From positions 178,645 to 230,214 of the forward strand of contig NZ_AOJE01000057.1 in assembly GCF_000337915.1 (NCBI RefSeq): DNA of 51,570 nt. The letters run 5' to 3'. This document shows positions 1 to 8,409 of this stretch, piece after piece. The first letter of the stretch is position 1. The number at the start of each line of letters is the position of its first letter. The position numbers and the translations under genes were made by a program. The notes beneath the pieces are model-generated. The model was not told the origin of the DNA. It saw nothing but the letters and a program-made list of their open reading frames with translations, and ran no database searches. This DNA comes from Halorubrum saccharovorum DSM 1137 (lineage in GTDB: Archaea; Halobacteriota; Halobacteria; Halobacteriales; Haloferacaceae).

Positions 1-363
1 GCGAACGGGAGCCCGGCGGCCGGGCTGTTCGCCGCGATGGGCGAGAACGCGCTGTTCGTCGACTTCGTGAACGTCGCGGTGCCGTGGGGTGAGGTCTTCA
101 TCGGGCTCGGCGTGATCGTCGGCCTGCTCACGCGGCTCGCCGCCTTCTGGGGCGCGTTCATGATGCTCCTCTTTTACCTCGGCAACTGGGACATCTCGCA
201 CGGCTACATCAACGGCGACTTCGCGTACATGCTCGTGTTCCTCTCGGTCGCCGCCTTCGGCGCCGGTCGGATCCTCGGGCTGGACTCGATCGTCGAGCAG
301 TACGTGGTCGGCGGGCAGCCCCTCGTCGAGCGGTACCCGTGGACCCGATACCTCCTCGGGTGA
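1..363 (+). CDS. DoxX-family membrane protein (3' part only)
   Basis: The frame is open from the first base, so the gene begins before the window; at least 120 residues are present. There are three clear hydrophobic stretches, with the GEVFIGLGVIVGLLTR segment followed by an aromatic-rich loop (YLGNWDISHGYINGDF) typical of haloarchaeal DoxX/DoxD-like quinone-associated membrane proteins. It ends in a short charged tail. An in-frame ATG at 37 is internal and unlikely to be the start because family homology-like sequence precedes it. The family is linked to terminal quinol oxidation or redox membrane complexes; no partner is visible here. The family call is by resemblance only. Confidence 0.6.
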   Translation, partial: ANGSPAAGLFAAMGENALFVDFVNVAVPWGEVFIGLGVIVGLLTRLAAFWGAFMMLLFYLGNWDISHGYINGDFAYMLVFLSVAAFGAGRILGLDSIVEQYVVGGQPLVERYPWTRYLLG

Positions 364-472
364 AGGCCATCGGGTGAGAGACCGCCGGGGCTCGATGAGA
401 GACCCTCCGATCCCCCGCTAACGACGGGCTCGGAGGCGGGCTGAGTTATCACTCGTAATATTCGGGTGGCAG

Positions 473-479
473 TTATTAT
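473..479 (+). promoter_or_regulatory. TATA-like box of the htrII-sop2 operon
   Basis: TTATTAT lies in a locally AT-rich stretch (445-480), with its centre about 34 nt before the ATG at 510. This would place the transcript start a few bases upstream of the start codon. Confidence 0.4.
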
Positions 480-509
480 GCCGACACGATCCCTGCCAAC
501 CAGTACACT

Positions 510-2234
510 ATGCACGAGGGATCGTCCTCCGGCGTCCGGTCGAGTTACGGCGCGAAGCTCGCGCTGTCTTTGATCGGGGTCATGGGGGTCTCAGTTTCTT
601 ACGGGGTCATCGTTTACCTCCGCGCGGAGGGGGCCGGAGGCGCGGGCGCAGAGGTGCGCTCCGGGCTCGTCGGGATGACGCTGTTGACGGTGATCGGGCT
701 CGCGCTCATCGGCGTCACCGTTGGATCGAACACGGTCATCTCCCTGCGACAGCTCACGGCCAAGGCCGAGCGGATGGCCGAGGGGGACCTCGACGTGCGG
801 TTGGAGACGGGACGAACCGACGAGATCGGGCGGCTGTTCCGGGCGTTCGACTCCATGCGCGGCTCGCTCCGGTCCGAGATCGACGACGCCGAGACGGCCC
901 GCGAGGAGGCCGAGCGGGCGCGACGCGAGGCGACAGAGCGCGCCGAGACGGTCGAGCGAAAGGCGACCGAGTACGAGTCGGCGATGCGCGCGCTCGCCGA
1001 CGGAGACCTGACTCGGCGGGTCGACCCCGACAGCGACAACGAGGCGATGGCGCGGGTCGGCACCGCGTTCAACGAGATGGCGGACGAGCTGGAGGGGACG
1101 GTCGCCTCCGTCGCGACCGTCGCCGAGGACACCGCCGACGTGGCCGGCACCGTCGACGACCGCACGGAGGACCTGCGGGCGACGACCGGGACCGTGAGCG
1201 AGGCGGTCGAGGAGATCGCCGAGGGGGCGCGCACCCAGCGCGACGACCTGCAGGCGGCGACCGACGAGGCCGAGAACCTCGCGTCGTCGGCCGAGGAGGT
1301 CGCCTCCACCGTCACCGACGTGGCGGAGACCGCGGAGCACGCCGCCGCGGTCGGCGAGGAGGGCCGCGAGGCCGCCGAGGAGGCGCTCGCGGAGATGGAC
1401 GCGGTCGAGGAGACGACCGCGGAGACCGCCGCGGAGGTCGAGGCGCTCGCCGAGGAGGTCGAGGAGATCGGCGAGGTCGTCGACGCCATCTCGGAGATCG
1501 CGGAGCAGACGAACCTGCTCGCGCTCAACGCCTCGATCGAGGCGGCCCGGTCCGGCGCCGACGGCGCCGGCTTCGCGGTCGTCGCCGAGGAAGTGAAAGC
1601 GCTGGCCGAGGAGACGCAGGAGTCGGCGAGCGAGATCGAGGCCCGGATCCACTCCGTCCAGGAACGCGCGGAGACGGGCGTCGACGCGATGGCGCGCACC
1701 GAGCAGCGGATCTCCGCCGGCGTCGACACGGTCGAGACGTCGATCGACGCCTTGGAACGCCTCGCGGAGGCCTCCGAGCGGACCGACACGAGCATGACCG
1801 AGATCACCCGAGCGACCGAGACGCAGGCCGACTCCGTCGACGCGGTGGTCGGTCACGTCGAGGACGTCTCCGCGATCAGCGCACAGACCGCGAGCGCGGC
1901 CGGCGACGTGACCGGCGCGGTCGACGAACAGGAACGGACCCTCGGCGCGGTCGAGACCGCGGCCGGGTCGCTCTCGGACCGCGCGCTCGCGCTGCGCGAT
2001 GCGGTCGAGGACTTCGAGTTCGAGGCTCACGACGGCCTCGGCGCCGCGTCCGACGCCGCGGTCGGCGGTGACGGCGACGCCACCGGTGCCGACGGCGACG
2101 CTACCCCCACCGCGGTCTCCGACGGCGGAACGGACGGGGAGCTCGACGACGGGACCGCGGGGGGCTCCTTCGACTTCCCACACGGTGACGGAGCGGGTGA
2201 CCCCGCCGACGCCGACGGGGAGGGGGTGAACTGA
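510..2234 (+). CDS. htrII: Phototaxis transducer, HtrII-type methyl-accepting protein
   Basis: 574 residues. Two membrane helices (about 16-37 and 51-73) are separated by only about 13 residues, so there is no extracellular ligand domain. A HAMP domain follows (about 75-125, with MAEGDLDVRLE), then a second HAMP-like unit (about 160-200, ALADGDLTRRVD) and a long coiled coil. The signalling tip EQTNLLALNASIEAARSG sits at 332-349. The tail from about 505 is acidic, Gly/Asp-rich and probably disordered. The double HAMP and tiny outer loop match the Natronomonas HtrII type, which binds its rhodopsin through the two helices. The opsin gene starts 1 nt after its stop, which supports the pairing. 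Output is expected to be CheA/CheW and the archaellum. Confidence 0.88.
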   Translation: MHEGSSSGVRSSYGAKLALSLIGVMGVSVSYGVIVYLRAEGAGGAGAEVRSGLVGMTLLTVIGLALIGVTVGSNTVISLRQLTAKAERMAEGDLDVRLETGRTDEIGRLFRAFDSMRGSLRSEIDDAETAREEAERARREATERAETVERKATEYESAMRALADGDLTRRVDPDSDNEAMARVGTAFNEMADELEGTVASVATVAEDTADVAGTVDDRTEDLRATTGTVSEAVEEIAEGARTQRDDLQAATDEAENLASSAEEVASTVTDVAETAEHAAAVGEEGREAAEEALAEMDAVEETTAETAAEVEALAEEVEEIGEVVDAISEIAEQTNLLALNASIEAARSGADGAGFAVVAEEVKALAEETQESASEIEARIHSVQERAETGVDAMARTEQRISAGVDTVETSIDALERLAEASERTDTSMTEITRATETQADSVDAVVGHVEDVSAISAQTASAAGDVTGAVDEQERTLGAVETAAGSLSDRALALRDAVEDFEFEAHDGLGAASDAAVGGDGDATGADGDATPTAVSDGGTDGELDDGTAGGSFDFPHGDGAGDPADADGEGVN

Positions 2235-2235
2235 G

Positions 2236-3006
2236 ATGCTCGTCGACACCGCCGTCTGGGCCTGGATCGGCGTGCTCGCGATGGGCGCCGGCACGATTCC
2301 CCCGCTGTGGGCGTGGTACTCCCGCTCGTCGGAAACGGGCGAGTCGCACGCCGTCTACTACGCCACCCTCGCCGGCGTCACCGGCGTCGCGGCGCTCGCG
2401 TACCTCGCGATGGCGCTCGGCGTCGGCACGGTGTCGACGTCGGCCGGGGAGCTCGAAGTCGTCAGGTACGTCGACTGGCTCGTGACCACGCCGCTTCTGC
2501 TCCTCTATCTCGGACTGCTCGCTCGGCCGTCCCGGCGCGTGCTCGCCGGCCTGATCGGGATCGACGTGGTGATAATCGCCGGCGGCATCGCCGCCGCCGC
2601 GACCAGCGGGCCGGTCTCGTGGGTCGCCTTCGGCGTCGCCGGGGTCGCGTACCTCGGGCTCGTCTACGGGCTCCTCGTCGCGCTCCCGCGGTCGGCCTCG
2701 GCGGAGGGCGACCGGGTCCGCGCCGTCTTCGGCACGCTCCGGAACATCACGGTGGTGCTGTGGACGCTGTACCCGGTGGTGTGGCTGCTCGCCCCCACCG
2801 GATTCGGTCTGCTGACGCCGGCGACGGAGATGCTCGTGTTCGTCTACCTCGACATCGTCTCGAAGGTCGGCTTCGTCGTCGTCGCGGTCGCGGGCGCCGA
2901 CGCGCTCGACCGCCTCGGCGCCGAACGCGGGCTCGACGCCGAACGCGAGTTCGTCGCGGCCGACCCCGACGCCGCCGATCAGACGACCGTCCTCGGCGAC
3001 GACTGA
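2236..3006 (+). CDS. sop2: Sensory rhodopsin II-like opsin
   Basis: 256 residues with seven hydrophobic helices. The Schiff-base lysine is K210 (YLDIVSKVGF). The counterion aspartates are D80 (RYVDWLVTTP) and D206, with R77. The residue at the proton-donor position of bacteriorhodopsin (Asp96) is Tyr91, so this is not a classic pump. Tyr179 matches the conserved Tyr174 of Natronomonas SRII, and Thr194/Tyr204 match the transducer-contact residues Thr189/Tyr199. Unusually, Ser209 occupies the place of Thr204. A ribosome-binding sequence (GAGGGGGTGA) ends 7 nt before the ATG, inside the end of htrII, so the two genes are translationally coupled. Expected role: blue/green light avoidance. Confidence 0.88.
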   Translation: MLVDTAVWAWIGVLAMGAGTIPPLWAWYSRSSETGESHAVYYATLAGVTGVAALAYLAMALGVGTVSTSAGELEVVRYVDWLVTTPLLLLYLGLLARPSRRVLAGLIGIDVVIIAGGIAAAATSGPVSWVAFGVAGVAYLGLVYGLLVALPRSASAEGDRVRAVFGTLRNITVVLWTLYPVVWLLAPTGFGLLTPATEMLVFVYLDIVSKVGFVVVAVAGADALDRLGAERGLDAEREFVAADPDAADQTTVLGDD

Positions 3007-3033
3007 GCCGCGGTTCCTCCCTCGGTTTCTTCC

Positions 3034-4113
3034 TCACTCCCCGTCCGCGACGAGGTCCTCGTACCGCGCGCCCGTCTGTTTCAGCGTCTCCGTCGAGTAG
3101 AGCCGCTCGTGGGTGAAGGGGAGGTGGTCGGCCGCCAGCTCGTCGATCTTCTCATCGACCGCCTCGGCCTCGCGGCCGTGGATCATGGTGAACAGGTTGT
3201 ACTCCCAGTCCTGCTCCGTTCGGCGCGGGCGGTGGTAACACAGCGTGACGTACGGGAGGCTCCCGACCGCCTCGCCGCGCTCGTCGAGCTCGTCGTCGGG
3301 CACGTCCCAGACTACCATGCAGTTGTTCGTGAACCCGGTGACGACGTGGTTGACGACGCAGCCGATCCGCTTGATGCAGCCGCCGGCGAGCAGGCGATCG
3401 ACCGCCGAGAGCACGTCGTCGACGGTCGGATCGACGCCGGAGCCGGTCGCGCCGATCTCGTCCGCCACGTCGGCGTAGGGGGTCGCCGACAGCGGGAAGC
3501 CGTCCTGGATCGCCAAGAGGAGGTCGGCGTCGAGCGGGGTGAGGTCGCCGCGGGCGTCCTCGGAGATGCGAGTGGCGGAGACCTCGGTCTGATCCAGCGA
3601 TTCCCGCGCGAACCGGTCCCCGTTCACGACGGGGAACTCCAGGTCGATGTAGTAGTCCGTGAGCATCGGGAGCGCCAGCACCTCGCAGCCGGTCCGCTCC
3701 TCGATCTCCGCGAGGATCGCGTCGCGCGTCTCCCGCGAGCCTGCGGTGACGACGAACCACTGGTTCCACTCGTGATCCCGGCGGTAGTTGTGGTTCACCT
3801 GCCGGTAGCCGTTGATCACCTCGGCGATCTCGTCGAACCGGCCCTCGGGCGCGCGCACCGCCGCCAGCGTCGAGGAACCGATCACCGGGGGGTTGAGGAC
3901 CGCCCCGAACCGCCGGAAGACGCCGTGCTCCCGGAGGTCGCGAACGCGTTCGAGGATCGCGTCGGCGTCGACGTCGGCTCCCGTCTCGGCCGCGATCTCG
4001 CGCGCGACCCGCTCGAACGGGCGCGACTCGACGGGGAAGCCGCTCTGGTACTCGTCGATGAGGGCCGCGTCGACGGCGTCGACGTCGGCCCGCCAGTCGG
4101 CGTCCAGACTCAT
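3034..4113 (-). CDS. ahbB: Siroheme decarboxylase, AhbA-AhbB-type fusion
   Basis: 359 residues built as two similar halves, each a Lrp/AsnC-like winged helix followed by an AsnC-like ligand fold. The first half carries EHGVFRRFGAVLNP and then YRRDHEWNQWFVV; the second carries LAGGCIKRIGCVVNH and then CYHRPRRTEQDWEYNLF. These RRFGA / HNYRR and CYHRP...WEYN signatures belong to the siroheme decarboxylases, which convert siroheme to didecarboxysiroheme in the alternative archaeal heme pathway; they are not DNA-binding regulators. AhbA and AhbB are separate subunits in methanogens, but one polypeptide of this size is the form I associate with haloarchaea. It is convergent with sop2. The numbering of the two halves as A and B is uncertain. 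Confidence 0.75.
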   Translation of the reverse strand: MSLDADWRADVDAVDAALIDEYQSGFPVESRPFERVAREIAAETGADVDADAILERVRDLREHGVFRRFGAVLNPPVIGSSTLAAVRAPEGRFDEIAEVINGYRQVNHNYRRDHEWNQWFVVTAGSRETRDAILAEIEERTGCEVLALPMLTDYYIDLEFPVVNGDRFARESLDQTEVSATRISEDARGDLTPLDADLLLAIQDGFPLSATPYADVADEIGATGSGVDPTVDDVLSAVDRLLAGGCIKRIGCVVNHVVTGFTNNCMVVWDVPDDELDERGEAVGSLPYVTLCYHRPRRTEQDWEYNLFTMIHGREAEAVDEKIDELAADHLPFTHERLYSTETLKQTGARYEDLVADGE

Positions 4114-4226
4114 TACGCCGGATTGGGGTCGCGAGTACGTACGGGTTTCGGAGAACGCGGGAGCGGCCGCCCGATACGGCGCTCGGTCGTCAGCGGGAAC
4201 GCGAGGGTCGATCGTCGATGTCGGCG

Positions 4227-4385
4227 TCAGTCGTCAGCGGAGGCCTCGCCCGGCGTCGGCGCGAACGCCCGGGCGCTCTCTTCGAGTTGGATCGTCGAGC
4301 AGCCGCCGACGGTCGCGGCCTGTTCGAGCGTCAGTGTGCGGGCGCGATACAGCGTGAGTGCGGTGGCCACGGATTTGGACGTCAT
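4227..4385 (-). CDS. Short HTH-like haloarchaeal protein
   Basis: 52 residues starting MTSKSVATALTLYRARTLTL and continuing EQAATVGGCS, a pattern (helix, then LTLEQAA..GG.S) resembling one half of a small helix-turn-helix motif seen in many short haloarchaeal proteins. The tail is Ala/Pro/acidic. The ATG sits about 27 nt downstream of a TATA-like box, as in a leaderless transcript, and codon use is GC-rich in the third position. I do not recognise a specific function; a small DNA-binding or partner protein is possible. Confidence 0.6.
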   Translation of the reverse strand: MTSKSVATALTLYRARTLTLEQAATVGGCSTIQLEESARAFAPTPGEASADD

Positions 4386-4704
4386 CGGGTACGATACTCA
4401 ACTAGATGGACGTACATATAACTCTAACGCCTTTTGCAGTGTGTTACAGAACACAAGCGCTACAGAATTATCTTTTTGTATCTTTTTGTGCTCCTGAAGG
4501 CAACGTACGTTCTTTTCTAATGTGTGAACGTGTACCACAGAACGGCCGCGAACGGTCTCAGCGACCGGAGTCGGCGCTCGCGCGCGCCGCGACCGAGCGA
4601 GACGGCAGCTCGGATCGGTGCCCCGCTGACGCGCCGGTTCGCCCCCTTCTCAGCGTTCGGGAGCCGAGCGAGGGACTTTTCGCCCGAGGTCCCGAACGAG
4701 GCGT
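4386..4704. promoter_or_regulatory. Divergent promoter region, AT-rich
   Basis: A 319-nt stretch without a gene. On the minus strand, TTATATG (about 4408-4416) serves the small HTH-like gene ending at 4385. Positions 4430-4530 are strikingly AT-rich for this genome, with a repeated CTTTTTGTAT/CTTTTTGTGC motif. TTTT at 4677-4680 lies about 27 nt before the ATG at 4705 and is the likely TATA-like element of that gene. Confidence 0.45.
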
Positions 4705-5823
4705 ATGGCTCAGGCGACCCAGGAGTTCGGCGACTGGCCCCTCAAACGGCTGATGACCGAGGTGTGCGGCTCCGGCCACAAGTCGGCCGACGACCTCACG
4801 CGCGCGCAGGCGACCGAGGCGTTCGAGCGCATCCTCGCGGACGAGCCCGACCCGACCACGCTCGGTGCGTTCTGGCTCGCGAACCGCTGGAAGCGGAACA
4901 CGCCCGAGGAGCTGGGCGCGTACGTCGACGTGATGTGCGAGCGCGTCGAGTACGCCGAACCGGACGCCGACCCCGTCGACTGCGGCGCCAACTACGACGG
5001 GAAGGGGCGCTCCGCGATCCTCGGCGTCGCGGCGGGCGTCGTCGCGGCCGCAGCGGGCACCCCCGTCGTCGTCCACTCGGGCGATCGCGTCCCCACGCAG
5101 AAGCAGGACGCGTACAAGCACGTCTTAGAGGAGCTGGGCGTCCACACGGAGCTGACGCCCTCCGACTCCGCCGACATGGTCGACGAGACCGGCTTCGGCT
5201 TCTACTACCAGCCGGCGTTCAACCCCGCGGTCGACGACCTGTTCGAGCGCCGCGACCAGATGGGGGTCCGGACGTTCGTCAACACGATCGAGACCCTGGC
5301 GAACCCCGCCGGGGCGTCGGTCCACCTCGGCTCCTTCTACCACCTCGCGTTCGCGAAGAAGGTGGTCGACACGTTCGTGGAAAGCGAGTTCCACGACCTC
5401 GACCGCGTCCTGATGTTCCAGGGGATGGAGGGGTACGACGACGTGCGCCCCGGCTACACGAAGGTCGCCGAGTGGGACGCCGCGGGCGACGAGGAAGGCG
5501 GAACCGACGGCGACGCCGAGGCGGCCGGCAGCGAGGGCGCCTCCTTCACCGACTTCGAGATCGAGACCGCGGAGTACGGGATGGACCTCGAAGAGGCGGA
5601 CCTCGCGGTCGACGACGTCGCCGTCGAGTCGGCCGAGATCACCGAGGATGTGCTCACCGGCGAGCGCGACGGCCCCTTCGCCGACGCGGTCGCGGTCAAC
5701 GCCGCGCTCCGGATCTACGCCCGCGAGGACGTCGACTCGATCGAGGCTGGCCTCGACGCGGCCCGCGAGGTCATCGACGACGGCTCCGCACACGACGTCC
5801 TCGAAGCGCTCCGCGAGTTCTGA
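4705..5823 (+). CDS. TrpD-like phosphoribosyltransferase paralogue
   Basis: 372 residues with the overall layout of anthranilate phosphoribosyltransferase: an N-terminal helical domain (about 1-75, LTRAQATEAFERILADEPDPTTLGAFW split over two helices) and then a nucleoside phosphorylase-type domain. The usual GTGGDG phosphate motif is replaced by CGANYDGKG (about 93-101), and the usual HGNR segment by VHSGDRVPTQKQ. This is typical of the divergent TrpD2-like paralogues whose substrate is not anthranilate or is unknown. An acidic linker (about 255-280) precedes the C-terminal part. It has its own promoter and no trp neighbours. It is annotated as a TrpD-family protein rather than as a tryptophan gene. 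Confidence 0.75.
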   Translation: MAQATQEFGDWPLKRLMTEVCGSGHKSADDLTRAQATEAFERILADEPDPTTLGAFWLANRWKRNTPEELGAYVDVMCERVEYAEPDADPVDCGANYDGKGRSAILGVAAGVVAAAAGTPVVVHSGDRVPTQKQDAYKHVLEELGVHTELTPSDSADMVDETGFGFYYQPAFNPAVDDLFERRDQMGVRTFVNTIETLANPAGASVHLGSFYHLAFAKKVVDTFVESEFHDLDRVLMFQGMEGYDDVRPGYTKVAEWDAAGDEEGGTDGDAEAAGSEGASFTDFEIETAEYGMDLEEADLAVDDVAVESAEITEDVLTGERDGPFADAVAVNAALRIYAREDVDSIEAGLDAAREVIDDGSAHDVLEALREF

Positions 5824-6017
5824 CCGGACCGACGCGTCTCGTCTCTCACAGTTTCTCGTTCTCCGTTCGGTCGCCTCCTGTGGCTACTTCTCCCCACGAT
5901 CACCCTCCAAAACAGACCGATCTGGGTCGAATTTGGGACAGAATTCGGAAAGGCGTCTTGAGGCCGTAGCCCCAAGTGGAAGCGTACCGAACATGATCCA
6001 CGATACCGCTTCCCACT

Positions 6018-6167
6018 ATGCCGACGTGTGAACACTGCGAGGCACACGTCTCCGACCGGTTCGCCCGGGTGTTTGCGGACGCCCGCGGCCGGATACACGC
6101 GTGCCCGAACTGCTCGGCGAACGCCGGAATCGCGGAGGTCGCGAAAGAACGAGCGCAGAACGCCTGA
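6018..6167 (+). CDS. Small CxxC zinc-finger protein
   Basis: 49 residues: MPTCEHCEAHVSDRFARVF, then a short linker and HACPNC. Two CxxC pairs about 25 residues apart suggest one zinc site. The spacing and the VSDRFARVFAD segment match a family of very small haloarchaeal zinc-finger proteins (I believe DUF7563). The ATG is the first codon of the conserved MPxC start. Several such microproteins are known to affect swarming or biofilm traits in Haloferax, but the role of this one is not evident. Confidence 0.75.
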   Translation: MPTCEHCEAHVSDRFARVFADARGRIHACPNCSANAGIAEVAKERAQNA

Positions 6168-6233
6168 CTCCCCCCCTGACCGACACTTTTCGGCCCTTTC
6201 GCCCTGCTTCTCCGTTTCACCGCCCGTCGACGC

Positions 6234-7067
6234 CTAGCGCTCGGGCGCGGGCGGCATCGAGCGCTTGTGAGCGCTGCGCTCGACGAGCTCGACGACGCGG
6301 TCGACGGCCTCCTCCGGCACGTCGAGTTCGCGGACCGTCGCCGCCCGCGAGAGCCCGCCGTCGACGTGGACCGCCAAGATCGCGTCGACGGTGTCGTAGT
6401 CCAGCCCCATCTCCGCGGCGTCGGTCTGGCCCTCCCACATGCCCGCGGTCGGCTCCTGCATCACGAGGTCGTGCGGGACGCCGACGTGCGCGGCCAGCTG
6501 GCGCACCTGCTGTTTGTACAGGTTCCCGATGGGGTTGCAGTCGACCGCCTGGTCGCCGTACTTCGTGAAATAGCCCGTCATCGCCTCCGCGCGGTTCCCG
6601 GTCCCCAGCACGATCCGGTTCTCCGCGTTGGCGACGAAGTAGTTCAACACCGCGCGCGTCCGGACGTAGACGTTGCCCGCCGCCATGCGGTCGTCGGCGG
6701 CCTCGGGGACGGCGTCGAAGACGGACTCCGCGATCGGCTGGATCTCGATCACGTCGTACTCGATCCCGAGCTCGTGGGCGACGCGCTCGGCGTCGCTCAT
6801 CACGTCCGGGTCGTTCACCTCGGCGGGCATCGTGATCCCGTGCAGTCCGTCCTCGCCGAGCGCCTCGACGGCGAGGTAGGCGGTCAGCGTCGAGTCGATC
6901 CCGCCCGAGAGGCCGAGAACGGCGCCGTCGGCGCCGGCGTCGTCGACGAGATCGGCGATGAACGAGACGATGCGCTCGCGGGCGTTCTCCAGCTCCTCCT
7001 CCGAGAGGCGGAGGTCGAGCGGGGGGTCGTCCGACAGCAACACCGACTGGTCCGAGGTCCGGCTCAT
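6234..7067 (-). CDS. nadE: NH3-dependent NAD+ synthetase
   Basis: 277 residues. The ATP pyrophosphatase loop LGLSGGIDSTLTAYL is at about 52-66, followed by the family motifs GTGNRAEAMTGYFTKYGD and NPIGNLYKQQVR, and the late segment LVMQEPTAGMWEGQTDAAEMG. This is the short ammonia-dependent form, without the glutaminase domain. It makes NAD+ from nicotinate adenine dinucleotide, ATP and ammonia. The length is normal for the archaeal enzyme. It is transcribed from the minus strand, with the repeat tract of the Nudix gene region just upstream. Confidence 0.93.
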   Translation of the reverse strand: MSRTSDQSVLLSDDPPLDLRLSEEELENARERIVSFIADLVDDAGADGAVLGLSGGIDSTLTAYLAVEALGEDGLHGITMPAEVNDPDVMSDAERVAHELGIEYDVIEIQPIAESVFDAVPEAADDRMAAGNVYVRTRAVLNYFVANAENRIVLGTGNRAEAMTGYFTKYGDQAVDCNPIGNLYKQQVRQLAAHVGVPHDLVMQEPTAGMWEGQTDAAEMGLDYDTVDAILAVHVDGGLSRAATVRELDVPEEAVDRVVELVERSAHKRSMPPAPER

Positions 7068-7142
7068 GGGGTGAGTCTGGGACCGCGGCGACTAATACCT
7101 CCCCGTCGGCGCGGGGAACTGGACGCGCGTCGGGTTCTACGG

Positions 7143-7308
7143 GAGCCCCTCCTCTTCGGCCAACAGCAACTCCTCCTCTTCGACCAACAGCAACTCCTCC
7201 TCTTCGACCAACAGCAACTCCTCCTCTTCGGCCAACAGCAACTCCTCCTCTTCGGCCTACAGGAGCCCTCTCTTCGGCCTACAGGAGCCCCTCCTCTTCG
7301 GCCAACAG
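7143..7308. repeat. 24-bp tandem repeat, seven units, at the 3' end of the Nudix gene
   Basis: Units of CAACTCCTCCTCTTCGGCCA plus ACAG recur seven times with small changes (GGCC/GACC, CAACAG/TACAG); one unit (about 7263-7284) has lost 2 bp. The unit nearest the gene encodes the LLAEEEGL end of the Nudix protein on the minus strand. The protein stop (7279-7281) is created by a single change in one unit, with about five further copies lying beyond it. Confidence 0.9.
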
Positions 7309-7869
7309 CAACCCCTCCAGCGTCGCGTCGTTCGTCGGCGGCTCCCGGGCGACCGCCAGCGCCTCGTCGATCGGGACCGTCCGCGGGACGAGGAACTCGT
7401 TGCTGTCGTGGTCGACGTCGACGGGCTCTAACCCCTCGGCGAACACGTAGCCGCGCGTGTGGCGCAACACGCCCGTCGAACACCACACCTCCTGGAGCAA
7501 CGAGGTGGAGTCCGGCTCGAAGCCGGTCTCCTCGGCGAGCTCGCGCGCCCCGGCGGCGGTGTACGACTCACCGGGCTCGACGATCCCCGCGGGGAGCTCC
7601 AGTTGGGTGTTCCGCACGGTTGGGCGGTACTGCTCGACGAACAGCACGTGGTCGTCGGCGACCGCGACGATCACCGTCGCGGGCGACAGCTCCGCCCAGT
7701 AGTACTTCTTCTCCGTCCCGTCGGGCTGCTCGACGCGGTCGTAGCCGCCGACGAACCACCCCTCGTCGTACTCGACGACGACCTCTCGGACCGGCCACTC
7801 CGGTTCGCCGGGGAGCGAGTGGTTCCGTCCGTCGTCGAACGCCGGCAGGTCGCCGAGGCCGTCGCTCAC
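7279..7869 (-). CDS. Nudix hydrolase, ADP-ribose pyrophosphatase-like
   Basis: 196 residues. The complete Nudix box GIVEPGESYTAAGARELAEE...TGF is visible (G-x5-E-x7-REL-x-EE-x-G-F), preceded by QLELPA as in ADP-sugar pyrophosphatases. The conserved post-box segment VWCSTGVLRHTRGYVFAEG fits this subgroup. Likely substrates are ADP-ribose or related nucleoside diphosphate sugars. The last residues LLAEEEGLL lie in a 24-bp tandem repeat, so the C-terminus could change length by repeat slippage. Its start overlaps the stop of the upstream membrane protein gene by 4 nt (ATGA). Confidence 0.85.
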   Translation of the reverse strand: MSDGLGDLPAFDDGRNHSLPGEPEWPVREVVVEYDEGWFVGGYDRVEQPDGTEKKYYWAELSPATVIVAVADDHVLFVEQYRPTVRNTQLELPAGIVEPGESYTAAGARELAEETGFEPDSTSLLQEVWCSTGVLRHTRGYVFAEGLEPVDVDHDSNEFLVPRTVPIDEALAVAREPPTNDATLEGLLLAEEEGLL

Positions 7870-8249
7870 GGCTGTACCACCTCCACGTAATACGCCTGTC
7901 CGCCGCGTCGGACGCGAACGCCGTCGCCGCTCGCCGCCCCCGGCACCTGTTGGGTGAGGGCGTCAACCTCGTCGAACGGCGTGTGGGTGAACCATTCTTT
8001 CACCCCGTACGGACCGGTCTGGTACCCCTCGGAGCGCCCGTCGTCGCTCGCGATCGCGCTCGTGAGGAACGGGTACCGCCGGTCCGAGACGTTGTTCACG
8101 TCGGCCGCGGTCTCGTTCGTCTCGATCGGCTCGGCGGTGAGGTAGTAGGGGTCGCCGCTCCCGAGGTAGCTCGGAAGCGCCCCCAGCGCGAGCAGGGCGA
8201 CGACGACCAGGGCGATGGCGATGAGGAGGTTCCGGGTGACCCGGCGCAT
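7866..8249 (-). CDS. Membrane-anchored hypothetical protein
   Basis: 127 residues. A basic start (MRRVTRN) is followed by one hydrophobic segment (about 8-27), then a soluble outer domain with YYLTAEPIETNETAADVNNVSDRRYPF and a C-terminal RGGQAYYVEVVQP. It overlaps the Nudix gene by 4 nt, so the two are probably cotranslated. I do not recognise the family. The topology suggests a signal anchor with an exported domain of about 100 residues. Confidence 0.7.
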   Translation of the reverse strand: MRRVTRNLLIAIALVVVALLALGALPSYLGSGDPYYLTAEPIETNETAADVNNVSDRRYPFLTSAIASDDGRSEGYQTGPYGVKEWFTHTPFDEVDALTQQVPGAASGDGVRVRRGGQAYYVEVVQP

Positions 8250-8409
8250 GGATCACCGTTGGCGTCGGCCGGGAATACCGGTTTCGACCGCGGTGAAACG
8301 CCGCCGATTCGCGAGCCGCATCCGTCGACGCCGCACTCGACGGCGCCGTACCCGACTGTGCCCGCCCCGCCGCCGACGCGCTTTACTCGCCCGCGCCCCT
8401 CCCTCCCCC

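Noticed and set aside
591-2294. Long minus-strand frame across the phototaxis transducer
   Set aside because: Shadow of the coding strand; low-complexity Arg/Gly/Asp-rich composition and no motifs.
2236-3006. Proton-pumping bacteriorhodopsin
   Set aside because: Tyr at the Asp96 position, SRII-type transducer contact residues, and an adjacent transducer gene.
3034-4113. Lrp/AsnC transcription regulator
   Set aside because: Two fused AsnC-like halves with siroheme decarboxylase signatures (RRFGA, HNYRR, CYHRP) argue for an enzyme.
7143-7308. CRISPR array
   Set aside because: Units are contiguous 24-bp tandem copies with no unique spacers, and no cas genes are present.
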